Part shown: positions 14,291-21,160 of the stretch, piece after piece
Layout: each line of letters starts with the position of its first letter
Position numbering within the stretch: the first letter of the stretch is position 1
Assembly: GCA_023379345.1 (NCBI GenBank)
Contig: JAMCUV010000001.1
Location: 1 to 21,160 of the forward strand
Direction of reading: 5' to 3'
DNA: 21,160 bases
DNA from: Thermoplasmatota archaeon
GTDB lineage: Archaea > Thermoplasmatota > Thermoplasmata > Thermoplasmatales > Thermoplasmataceae
Notes under the pieces: model-generated
Databases searched by the model: none
The model's input: the letters and a program-made list of their open reading frames with translations, nothing else
What the model was told of the DNA's origin: nothing
Translations under genes and position numbers: made by a program

Positions 14291-14956
14291 CTATAGATAG
14301 CTCCATCCTCCAACTCCGTCTTTGTCATCTTCAGAACCGTCAGACACAGCCTTTATGATTTTTCCGTATCCCGGGACACGTGGGACTGTCTTGACGCTGC
14401 GTGCCCTGTCCTCAACGTCTTTCCTTACGAAACTCATGGAGAGATTCTCTTCCTGAGTTTTCAGTCTGCTTATAAACCCGCCCGTATAGCTGAACACATT
14501 CAGGAGGACAAGTGATCCCGGCACGATAAGCGAAAAAGTCTTAACAAGGCCGTAACCGGTGTAGAGGTCAGTGAGCAATCCTGAATAGGCTATCAGGTTT
14601 GACTGTGAAAGTGTCAGCACCCCTTTGCTGAAATATGAGCTTGCTCCTCCCAGAAAACCTGCCTGGAAGGGAGCCAGAAGAAGCGTGATCATCACAAGTA
14701 GGGAAGTTGAAACAAGTGAGGAAACAAGCGCTTTGGAGGTGCTGCCGGATTTCCTGCCACCTATGTATCCTGCTATTGCCGGTCCGGCTATGGGTATCCA
14801 CCAGAGCATTATTGAAAACATGAAGGTGTACAGCATGCCCCGTGACTGTGAATAGATGAGTATTTCCTTCTGGTCTTTTTTTGAATAGGCTTTCTGCAGA
14901 CTTCTTACCTTCAGGGATTCCCTGAAGTTGTCCAGACTCAATTTAGAAGGTGTCAT
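14291..14956 (-). CDS. Membrane protein of unknown function
   Basis: A 221-residue protein I do not recognise with certainty. The cytoplasmic N-terminus (1-38) is rich in Lys and Arg. A helical pair follows at about 42-64, with a P-x-x-G-P-x-x-A-G-Y-x-G-G turn and G-R-K-S-G-S after it, as in small glycine-zipper membrane proteins. Further helices lie near 77-100, 117-135 and 138-163, and the tail is charged. The C-terminal 50 residues look flexible and acidic. The region before the ATG holds a 6-bp inverted repeat only 5 nt upstream. It lies between serS and the apgM operon on the same strand, and no functional link is evident. Confidence 0.7.
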   Translation of the reverse strand: MTPSKLSLDNFRESLKVRSLQKAYSKKDQKEILIYSQSRGMLYTFMFSIMLWWIPIAGPAIAGYIGGRKSGSTSKALVSSLVSTSLLVMITLLLAPFQAGFLGGASSYFSKGVLTLSQSNLIAYSGLLTDLYTGYGLVKTFSLIVPGSLVLLNVFSYTGGFISRLKTQEENLSMSFVRKDVEDRARSVKTVPRVPGYGKIIKAVSDGSEDDKDGVGGWSYL

Positions 14957-14960
14957 TCAA

Positions 14961-14976
14961 ATGTCAGACATGACAT
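14961..14976. promoter_or_regulatory. Inverted repeat just upstream of the unknown membrane protein
   Basis: ATGTCA-gaca-TGACAT is a perfect 6-bp inverted repeat with a 4-nt spacer. It ends 5 nt before the start codon at 14956, about where the polymerase starts. AT-rich TATA-like sequence follows further upstream (14979-14995). It may be an operator. Confidence 0.35.
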
Positions 14977-15004
14977 ATTCTAAATAATACTTAAACATTG
15001 TGAT

Positions 15005-15011
15005 AAAAAAA
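15005..15011 (-). terminator. T7-tract terminator of the ribD-ahcY-apgM operon
   Basis: Seven As on the plus strand give a CTCTTTTTTTATC tract on the minus strand, about 45 nt after the apgM stop. This is the expected archaeal intrinsic terminator form. Confidence 0.6.
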
Positions 15012-15053
15012 GAGGAGGTCGCAGATTAGCTGGTTTGCAACCAAAAGTGCTGC

Positions 15054-16271
15054 TTACGCGCCATACTTTTCAGATCTGTCAGCCATCTCCTTCAGTATAT
15101 TCATGACATCAATGCTTCTGATGCGCCACATGCCAGCTGAAGCCGAGAATTCATCAAAGAACTGTGATCTGTCCCTGAGAATCCCCCTGGAACTGAATAG
15201 GATGGGGACAGGGTCTCCGGAATGATCCTTGAGCGAGCATGGGGTGGCATGGTCCCCAGTTACGGCTATCACAATATCCTGATCAACATTTTGCATCATC
15301 TGTCCAACTGCCCTGTCAATTCGTTCAATGGCGTCCCTCTTTGCCATAGCATCGCCGTCGTGGCCTGCTACATCGGTTGCCTTCACGTTTACCAGGACGT
15401 AGTCATACTTTTTTGTGAGGTCGGCCGCAGCCAGAAGCTTTGATGTGAAGTCGCTGTCAAGGGTTCCTGTTGAACCCCGTGGTTTAAGTGTGTGCATACC
15501 CAGGAGACCTCCAATTCCTGTTATCATGGGAATACCGGCCACAACTGCACCCTTCATTCCATGCATTTCACTGAAATCCCTGAGGTCAGGTGCCTGCCCA
15601 GGTCCTCTTAGAAGAAGCTCATTGGCAACCGGTTTTCCACTTTTTCTCCGGTTTTCATTGGCCTCATGATCCATGAGAACTTTTCTTGCTGCGTCGAGAT
15701 ATCTGTTCAATACATCTGCTGTAAATTTCCCTTCAGGAGAAATGGGCATAACCCTGTTAACAGGTTTGCCCGTTTCGTGGGGATCTGAATCCGTTATTTT
15801 GTCGGAGAGCCCGTTGCCTCTCATCACAAGAGCGGCCCTGTGCTCAACCCCCTCCTTGACAAAGAACCTGACACCATCAATTTCCATGTTGAGAGATTTT
15901 GCCAGGAGGGAAGTCCCTTCAGCCAGACGCCCGGCTCTTCGGTCTGTCACTATTCCACTGCTGTCGGTTGTTCCAAAATTTGCCCTGAAGGCAACATCTC
16001 CCGGCCTGACTTCCAGGCCAAGGCCCATGGCTTCAAAGGGGCCACGGCCTGAATAGAACTTCTCCGGATCATAACCAAGAAGTGATAGGTGTGAGGTGTC
16101 CGATCCAGCCCTGATTCCGGGAGCAATGGGCGTCATCAGCCCACCCTGCCCTTCCCTGATGAGGCGATTGAGGTTTGGGCGGAAAGCGGCCTGAAGGGCT
16201 GTTTTTCCCGAAAGAATCTGGTTTGGCCTGTCTCCAAGGCCATCCAGCACAATAAGCATGATGTTCTTCAT
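15054..16271 (-). CDS. apgM: 2,3-bisphosphoglycerate-independent phosphoglycerate mutase, archaeal type
   Basis: This enzyme interconverts 3- and 2-phosphoglycerate in glycolysis and gluconeogenesis in the cytoplasm. It is a 405-residue member of the alkaline phosphatase superfamily. D10 in VLDGLGD binds metal, and S57 in GSDTSHLSLLGYDP is the probable phosphorylated nucleophile. The metal site is completed by the KATDVAGHDGD segment (297-307, H304), G-D340-H341 and H350. Length and motifs fit the archaeal ApgM group rather than bacterial GpmI. It starts 9 nt after the ahcY stop with a GGTGT Shine-Dalgarno-like site, so it is the third gene of the operon. A T7 tract ends the transcript. Confidence 0.95.
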   Translation of the reverse strand: MKNIMLIVLDGLGDRPNQILSGKTALQAAFRPNLNRLIREGQGGLMTPIAPGIRAGSDTSHLSLLGYDPEKFYSGRGPFEAMGLGLEVRPGDVAFRANFGTTDSSGIVTDRRAGRLAEGTSLLAKSLNMEIDGVRFFVKEGVEHRAALVMRGNGLSDKITDSDPHETGKPVNRVMPISPEGKFTADVLNRYLDAARKVLMDHEANENRRKSGKPVANELLLRGPGQAPDLRDFSEMHGMKGAVVAGIPMITGIGGLLGMHTLKPRGSTGTLDSDFTSKLLAAADLTKKYDYVLVNVKATDVAGHDGDAMAKRDAIERIDRAVGQMMQNVDQDIVIAVTGDHATPCSLKDHSGDPVPILFSSRGILRDRSQFFDEFSASAGMWRIRSIDVMNILKEMADRSEKYGA

Positions 16272-16280
16272 TTCGACACC

Positions 16281-17516
16281 TTATGTTCCTTCCATCCACT
16301 CGTTCATGTAGTCAAGCTGCTCAGGTGTAAGTTTATCAACCTTGAGACCAAGTGAATCAAGTTTTATCCTGGCAACTTCGCTGTCTATTTCCTTTGGCAC
16401 GGGATAGACACGGTTCTCAAGCTCTCCATGATGCTTTGCAAGATACTCAGCAGTAAGCGCCTGAAGTGCGAAGCTCATGTCCATGATCTCAACGGGATGC
16501 CCCTGGCCAGCGGCCAGATTCACAAGTCTGCCGTCAGCTATGACGTTGACCTCGTTCCCGTTCTCCAGCCTGTATTTCACCACATTCTCCCTGACGGGTT
16601 TCCGCGACAGTGACTTAGATTCCAGCAGATTAACCGGAAGCTCATTGTTGAAGTGCCCTGAATTTGCCAGTATGATATTCTTTTTCGCAACAAGGAGATC
16701 ATCATACGAAACGACATTTTTCATGCCGGTTGCTGTGACAACCATGTCAGCGTCCCTGATTGCGGAATTCATTGTCCTGACATCAAAACCATCCATGGCA
16801 GCTTCAACGGCCTTAACAGGATCTATCTCAGTCACTGTGACAAGGGCGCCCATTCCCTTCATTCTCATTGCTATGCCTCTTCCGCACCAGCCATAGCCTG
16901 CCACAACAAGGCGTTTCCCTGCTATGAGCACATTTGTGGCGTTCATTATGCCGTCAAGTGTGCTCTGTCCAGTTCCATACCTGTTGTCAAAGAGATGTTT
17001 CATCTGGGCATCGTTAACGTCAAACATTGGAAATTTCAATGCACCCTGCCTCTGCATGGCAAAGAGCCTGACCACGCCAGTTGTGGTTTCCTCATTTCCT
17101 CCAAATATGTGCTCCTGAAGGTCTTTACGTTCGGTATGCACAATCTTTGTAAGATCGCCGCCGTCATCAATTATGATGTTTGGTTTTATGTCCAGCGCCC
17201 TGTTCAGGTATTCATAATATTCCTTCTCGCTTTCCCCCTTCTTTGCGTAAACCTCCATACCATAATCATCCCTCAGGGATTCAACAACACTGTCGTCGGA
17301 ACTGAGTGGATTGCATGAAGCCATCCTTATGGTGGCTCCTCCTTCCTTAAGCAGGAGTGCAAAAACACCAGTCTTGGCCTCCACATGAAGAGCCATGGCT
17401 ATTTTTATCCCCTTGAGTGGCTTTTCTTCCGCGAATCTCATCCTGATGGCGGACATTACGTCCATTCTTTCCCTGGCCCAACTGAGCCTTAAAAAGCCTT
17501 TGCTTTCTTTTTCCAT
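16281..17516 (-). CDS. ahcY: Adenosylhomocysteinase
   Basis: This enzyme splits S-adenosylhomocysteine, the by-product of all SAM-dependent methylations, into homocysteine and adenosine with bound NAD. The 411 residues show H44, the DDGGD acidic loop (117-121), E143-T-T-T-G, K173 and D177-N178 (matching human K186, D190 and N191), the NAD motif G207-Y-G-W-C-G212 with E230, H288 in NSGHF and H340 in GQGHP. The sequence ends in E-G-T without the Lys-Tyr tail that animal enzymes use to contact NAD, as in other archaeal members. Its start overlaps the upstream ribD-like gene by 28 nt, which points to coupled expression. Confidence 0.97.
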   Translation of the reverse strand: MEKESKGFLRLSWARERMDVMSAIRMRFAEEKPLKGIKIAMALHVEAKTGVFALLLKEGGATIRMASCNPLSSDDSVVESLRDDYGMEVYAKKGESEKEYYEYLNRALDIKPNIIIDDGGDLTKIVHTERKDLQEHIFGGNEETTTGVVRLFAMQRQGALKFPMFDVNDAQMKHLFDNRYGTGQSTLDGIMNATNVLIAGKRLVVAGYGWCGRGIAMRMKGMGALVTVTEIDPVKAVEAAMDGFDVRTMNSAIRDADMVVTATGMKNVVSYDDLLVAKKNIILANSGHFNNELPVNLLESKSLSRKPVRENVVKYRLENGNEVNVIADGRLVNLAAGQGHPVEIMDMSFALQALTAEYLAKHHGELENRVYPVPKEIDSEVARIKLDSLGLKVDKLTPEQLDYMNEWMEGT

Positions 17517-18142
17517 GCTATCATTAAGGAATGCGGATCAAGGCTTATAAGTAATCCACCCTGCATGACCCTGATGTCACGGGCAACCCCTGAAATATCC
17601 TCTGGAGGGTCAAAAAGAATCATTCCTCCACGTTCTATGAGGATGTTCCCAACAAATATATGGAACTCGTCCACGGCACCTGCGTCAATAAACTCATGGA
17701 TTACCTGCTTCCCGCCTTCCACAAGAACGTTTCTTATGCCCATGGACCATAGCTTGTCAAGGATTTCTTTAACAGTCAGGTGGTCCCTGCTAACTCTTAT
17801 GAGGTCTGCGCCCTTCAACTCCCTATTAAGATTCCAGGTGAACACAACAGTTCTGGATGTCCCATCAAGGATGTGTGAGTTATCCGGTATCTTGAGCGAT
17901 CCGTCCAGTACCACCCTCATGGGGCCGGAATCGTGATTGGACGCGTGACCTTCCAGATTCAGGCGGGGGTTGTCATTCACAACAGTGTTGGCTCCTACTA
18001 TGACTGCATCAACCTTTGACCTTATTTCAAGAACTCTCTCCCGGTCTTGCGCTGAAGAGATCGTAACTCTCCGGCCTCCTGGGCCAGCGATCATTCCATT
18101 TAGGCTCTGTGCAACGTTGATTATTACCCTGGGCCTGTCCAT
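17489..18142 (-). CDS. RibD-type pyrimidine reductase (archaeal RIB7-like)
   Basis: Probably the NADPH-dependent 2,5-diamino-6-ribosylamino-pyrimidinone 5'-phosphate reductase of archaeal riboflavin and F420 precursor synthesis. It has a dihydrofolate-reductase-like fold. The 217-residue form begins RPRVIINVAQSLNG, where the family usually has SLDG, so the Asp is Asn here. Further marks are the IRSKVDAVIVGANTV and DNPRL segments (about 40-64), G-I-R-N-V-L-V-E-G-G (134-143) and the VDEFHIF strand. ATG 18142 is chosen because the family core begins a few residues after it. An in-frame ATG at 18202 would add 20 poorly conserved residues. Neighbouring ahcY overlaps its end. A related RibD/DHFR-like reductase with another substrate is possible. 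Confidence 0.82.
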   Translation of the reverse strand: MDRPRVIINVAQSLNGMIAGPGGRRVTISSAQDRERVLEIRSKVDAVIVGANTVVNDNPRLNLEGHASNHDSGPMRVVLDGSLKIPDNSHILDGTSRTVVFTWNLNRELKGADLIRVSRDHLTVKEILDKLWSMGIRNVLVEGGKQVIHEFIDAGAVDEFHIFVGNILIERGGMILFDPPEDISGVARDIRVMQGGLLISLDPHSLMIAWKKKAKAF

Positions 18143-18417
18143 CCAATGCATACATTGTGAAGAAAGATATGAACTTGATTTATGGAATTCTATTGCGTCC
18201 ATAAATTAACGTATTCACTGAGGATCATTTTTGCTATACATGCTCTCAGGATAGGGACAGTTAATAACATGGCAATCTCAGTGATGAAATCATGCAGTGT
18301 TAGTACGGAATGGGGCTGAAATCTATTTTCCGCACAGTGCTATGCAATCTGTTCACAAGCCATGTGAATTGCATTCTAGGATTCCGGGAAGAATCATTCT
18401 TGTAGAGAACCATGATC
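18143..18417. other. Gap upstream of the ribD-like gene
   Basis: About 275 nt between the ribD-like start and the end of the small unknown gene. A TATA-like TTTATGG on the minus strand (around 18202-18208) could serve the longer RibD start or a leader. The segment has a GTGATGA followed 28 nt later by CTGA (around 18279-18317), but spacing is wrong for a C/D box RNA. Nothing else is seen. Confidence 0.3.
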
Positions 18418-18759
18418 CTACGCTTCAACAGAATGAATGGACTTTATTGGCATCCGGAGACACTGGAATCTACCGTACCTGATGTACAGGTATTCATGAT
18501 CAAAATCTTCGAAGATTGCCCAAAAAGGGTCCTGAAACTCCAAGGGCATCATTTCAGAACCTGTGTCACAAATTTCACCGTAGGCACTGAACACATCTCC
18601 ATATCTTTCTCCGAATGGGAATATGGCAATTCTCTGCCCTCTGGTGAGTTTTCTAAGTTTAAGGGTAAGCTGTGATTCCATCTTTACACTATTCGGCAGT
18701 ACGGATTTCCTGCGGCTTGGAAACAGATCTCTCTTTTGCTGGAATAACAGTAATTTCAT
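18418..18759 (-). CDS. Small hypothetical protein
   Basis: Up to 113 residues, not recognised. The first about 26 residues are basic. From M27 on the sequence looks like a compact beta-rich domain: alternating hydrophobics in QRIAIFPFGERYGDVFSAYGE, then aromatic acidic FEDFDHEYLYIRYGRF, and a final MPIKSIHSVEA strand, reminiscent of small SH3- or Sm-like barrels (weak guess). A TATA box (TATATAT, near 18796-18803 on the minus strand) would start transcription near 18775, about 15 nt before ATG 18759. A shorter start at ATG 18681 would give only the compact domain. The plus-strand frames across the same bases have less protein-like composition. Confidence 0.5.
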   Translation of the reverse strand: MKLLLFQQKRDLFPSRRKSVLPNSVKMESQLTLKLRKLTRGQRIAIFPFGERYGDVFSAYGEICDTGSEMMPLEFQDPFWAIFEDFDHEYLYIRYGRFQCLRMPIKSIHSVEA

Positions 18760-19061
18760 CACGGAAGAAGGATGAATTTAGGTTGTGTGCATTTAATATA
18801 TATTTTTGAATTAAAAACGTCATATTGCTCAGCTATTTTTATGGAAGTTGGCAGAATATCAATGATATTAAGTTTTATTGATTAATATCTGACATAATGT
18901 CAAAAAGTTTACTTCAATAAATCTCCATTGCACACTTGCAACTTTTAAGCATAGATGGGTTCTTCTACCCCATCAAAATTAACTCGGCAGCATTCTTCGC
19001 ATCCATGCACTGATGGGCGGATCAGGTAAACATTTTTCCACAGATCGCCATAGAGTAGAAA
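18760..19061. other. Divergent intergenic region before hel308
   Basis: About 300 AT-rich nt. It holds the TATA box of the small hypothetical gene (18796-18803), a perfect inverted repeat AATATC-aat-GATATT (18855-18869), and a potential 6-bp hairpin GATGGG/CCCATC with a 9-nt loop (18954-18974). A weak TAAACATTTTT (19027-19037) about 30 nt before the hel308 ATG may be its promoter. No RNA gene or further coding frame is convincing. Confidence 0.4.
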
Positions 19062-21137
19062 ATGAGACTTTCAGATCTTGGGATGCCACAGAAGTTTCTG
19101 GATATGTTCGAAGGAAAAGATCTGAAGCTTTATGACCACCAGGAAGAAGCAATTCGGAAATTCCTGGACGGAAACAGCGTTATAGTCTCTGTGCCAACCG
19201 CTTCAGGCAAGAGTCTCATTGCATATGTTGCAATATACAAAGAATTCCAGAAGAGGCATAAGTCTCTCTATATTGTGCCTCTCAGGGCTCTGGCCTCCGA
19301 GAAATTTGACGATCTTAAGAAATTGAGGGATCTTGGGGTCAAGGTGGGGATTTCAGTTGGGGATTATGACGAATCACCCGATTTCATAAGGAAATATGAT
19401 GTGATTGTATGCACATCCGAGAAAGCAGATTCCCTCTTTCATCATGATCCGTCTGCACTTCTTGAAATATCACTGGTCGTTGCAGACGAGTTGCATCTTG
19501 TGGGTGACGAAGGCCGTGGACCAAGGCTTGAGACATTCCTTTCCGCAATGAGATTCATCAATCCAGATGCAAGAATCCTTGGGTTATCTGCAACAATAAC
19601 CAACATAGACCAGGTTGCGCAGTGGCTTGACTCCACCAGTGTCGTCAGTGATTTCAGGCCGGTTCCGCTCAGGGGGGGCATAATCAACGGGAGAAACATT
19701 GAATATCTTGACGGTGAAACCGTTGAATTCCATGGAAAGGACGAGATTGTAAAAATATGCGAGTACTTCATTTCACAGGGAGGGCAGCTTCTCATATTTG
19801 TAAACTCACGGAAGAGATCTGAGGATCTAGCCAGGAAGATATCTCTTTCCATAGACAGGAAGATCATGGGAGAACAGGAAATCTCCTACATACCTGCAGA
19901 GAGCGACCGCTATGAGGACCTGCTTACCCGAATGCTGCCGCTTGGAGTATGCTTTCATCATGCGGGACTTTCAAACAGCCAGAGAAACTCCATCGAAAGC
20001 CTCTTCAAGGAAGGGAAGGTGAAGGTCCTGGTTGCAACACCTACCCTTGCTGCAGGCGTAAATCTACCGGCAAGAACGGTAATCATCAGGGACATCACCC
20101 GCTTTTCCGATGGTATGGTTGGATATATCTCATCAACCGAGGTACACCAGATGCTGGGAAGGGCAGGAAGGCCAAGATACGACACTGTAGGCTATGGCCT
20201 TATCTACGCTTCAACTGAGAATGCATACGATCACGCAATTGAATACCTGAACAGCAAACCTGAGCCGCTGAAATCCTCCCTGGACAGAGAATCCCTAATA
20301 AGGTTCAACGTGATGGCGCTTATCAGCACCGGGCTATGCAGCAGCCTTGACGGCATCGTCCGCTTCTATAAGACCACACTGCTAGGCCTGCAGCAGGAAA
20401 TTGAACAGTTTTCAAAGCAATTCAGCCGGACACTGTCATTCCTTGGCAACAACGGCTTCATAACGGAGAAGGAAGGAAGATATACGGCCACCAAGCTGGG
20501 CAAGGCTGCGAGCGACCTATATATTGATCCGATGTCCGCAGTGATCCTCAAAAAGTATCTTGATTCCGGCGAAATTGACGATGTCAGGTCCATGGTGAAC
20601 ATATGTCTCACTCCGGAGGTGATGCCGCTCATTGCCCGGTCTGACGATCTTGAGGAGATAGAGTACTTCATCAGGAAGAACGAAATTGACGTCTCACAGT
20701 TCCCGGAAGACTATGGGGGGAGGATCAAAACAGCAATGGTACTGATGGACTGGATCAGCGAATCCTCCATGGAGAGGATGGAGGAGAAATATAACATCGG
20801 CCCAGGCGACGTCCAGGCCAAGGTCAGCAGCGCACAGTGGATTTCATACAGCCTTGCAAGACTCGCTTCCCTGTATCTACCGGAAAAGAGGCGTTATTTC
20901 GAGATCCTTAACGTAAGGATTACGGAGGGAATCAGGGAGGAAATCTGGGAGATCATATCGATTCCCAACATCGGCAGAGTCCGTGGCCGCAGGTTGTACA
21001 ATGCAGGCTTCAAATCTCTTGAACAGGTGGCAGGCGCCTCAGTGGAATCCCTCTCAAAAATTGTCGGGTTCTCCGATAAACTTGCCTCGGACACAATTGC
21101 CCATGCCAAGTCAATAATTTCAAGGAGGAGGGCATGA
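19062..21137 (+). CDS. hel308: Hel308 superfamily 2 DNA helicase
   Basis: A 3'-5' ATP-dependent helicase that acts at stalled replication forks, related to human HELQ and POLQ. The 691 residues contain all parts: Q motif YDHQ (24-27), Walker A PTASGKS (45-51), motif Ia VPLRALA (72-78), Walker B D142-E-L-H145, motif III SAT (176-178), then FHHAGLS, ATPTLAAGVNLPAR and QMLGRAGRP of the second RecA domain. A winged helix and the ratchet helix domain follow. The C-terminus (about 620-691) is a helix-hairpin-helix domain with IPNIGRVRGRRL. It is slightly shorter than the usual 700-720 residues but complete. The stop overlaps the next ATG (ATGA), so the downstream gene is coupled. Confidence 0.96.
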   Translation: MRLSDLGMPQKFLDMFEGKDLKLYDHQEEAIRKFLDGNSVIVSVPTASGKSLIAYVAIYKEFQKRHKSLYIVPLRALASEKFDDLKKLRDLGVKVGISVGDYDESPDFIRKYDVIVCTSEKADSLFHHDPSALLEISLVVADELHLVGDEGRGPRLETFLSAMRFINPDARILGLSATITNIDQVAQWLDSTSVVSDFRPVPLRGGIINGRNIEYLDGETVEFHGKDEIVKICEYFISQGGQLLIFVNSRKRSEDLARKISLSIDRKIMGEQEISYIPAESDRYEDLLTRMLPLGVCFHHAGLSNSQRNSIESLFKEGKVKVLVATPTLAAGVNLPARTVIIRDITRFSDGMVGYISSTEVHQMLGRAGRPRYDTVGYGLIYASTENAYDHAIEYLNSKPEPLKSSLDRESLIRFNVMALISTGLCSSLDGIVRFYKTTLLGLQQEIEQFSKQFSRTLSFLGNNGFITEKEGRYTATKLGKAASDLYIDPMSAVILKKYLDSGEIDDVRSMVNICLTPEVMPLIARSDDLEEIEYFIRKNEIDVSQFPEDYGGRIKTAMVLMDWISESSMERMEEKYNIGPGDVQAKVSSAQWISYSLARLASLYLPEKRRYFEILNVRITEGIREEIWEIISIPNIGRVRGRRLYNAGFKSLEQVAGASVESLSKIVGFSDKLASDTIAHAKSIISRRRA

Positions 21138-21160
21138 TTGACCACCTGAAGGTTCCAAGG
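21134..21160 (+). CDS. Start of a downstream gene, cut by the window end
   Basis: ATG 21134 overlaps the hel308 stop in an ATGA and has a strong Shine-Dalgarno tract GGAGGAGGG just before it. Only nine residues are visible (MIDHLKVPR). They resemble the start of archaeal Pno1/Dim2-like KH-domain proteins, but nine residues cannot establish a family. Confidence 0.55.

Noticed and set aside
18270..18330. Possible C/D box small RNA (GTGATGA then CTGA)
   Set aside because: The gap between boxes is 28 nt instead of about 12, and no C' or D box follows at the right distance.
18297..18675. Plus-strand frames over the small hypothetical gene
   Set aside because: They are antisense to a more protein-like minus frame and lack promoter or ribosome-site support.
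1..21160. CRISPR array, insertion sequence or toxin-antitoxin cassette
   Set aside because: No regularly spaced direct repeats, transposase motifs or terminal repeats were seen. The RHH protein has no small toxin partner beside it, as its neighbours are a tRNA gene and the Rieske gene.

Overview
The window looks like chromosomal DNA of an aerobic acidophilic archaeon, most likely of the order Thermoplasmatales. I infer this from archaeal-type genes (Hel308 helicase, archaeal ApgM phosphoglycerate mutase, family-5 uracil-DNA glycosylase, archaeal RibD-like reductase, DUF92, the TauE/DUF1634 pair), a Rieske/cytochrome b respiratory operon, TATA boxes about 23-25 nt ahead of start codons (leaderless transcripts), several TTG starts and AGA/AGG-rich arginine codons. 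No species name can be given from the sequence alone.

Layout. 1-613: a tRNA-Val(UAC) gene and a small ribbon-helix-helix (RHH) protein with an LRR-like tail, both on the minus strand. 614-753: a short divergent promoter region with several inverted repeats. 754-4501: a tightly packed plus-strand operon of Rieske Fe-S protein, a long cytochrome b, a divergent crotonase-like protein and a sequon-rich membrane-anchored protein. 4677-6443: pdxS followed by a DUF92 membrane protein (minus). 6444-9251: a GT-C-like membrane glycosyltransferase flanked on both sides by long stretches without convincing genes. 9252-12912: plus-strand UDGb, a TauE/SafE-DUF1634 transporter pair and an orphan GltD-like flavoprotein. 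12919-18142: minus-strand serS, an unknown membrane protein, and the operon ribD-like reductase - ahcY - apgM. 18418-18759: a small unknown gene (minus). 19062-21160: Hel308 and the first codons of a coupled downstream gene.

How the genes work together. The respiratory operon would make a quinol-oxidising bc-type complex with two unusual accessory proteins, perhaps controlled by the divergent RHH protein. pdxS makes pyridoxal phosphate. ahcY recycles S-adenosylhomocysteine, apgM works in central carbon metabolism, and the RibD-like protein acts in riboflavin/F420-precursor synthesis. Hel308 and UDGb serve DNA repair. No mobile element, CRISPR array or defence cassette was seen. The most novel points are the RHH plus LRR-like regulator, the crotonase-like and glycoprotein members of the bc operon, and an 11-bp inverted repeat that brackets the pdxS TATA box.
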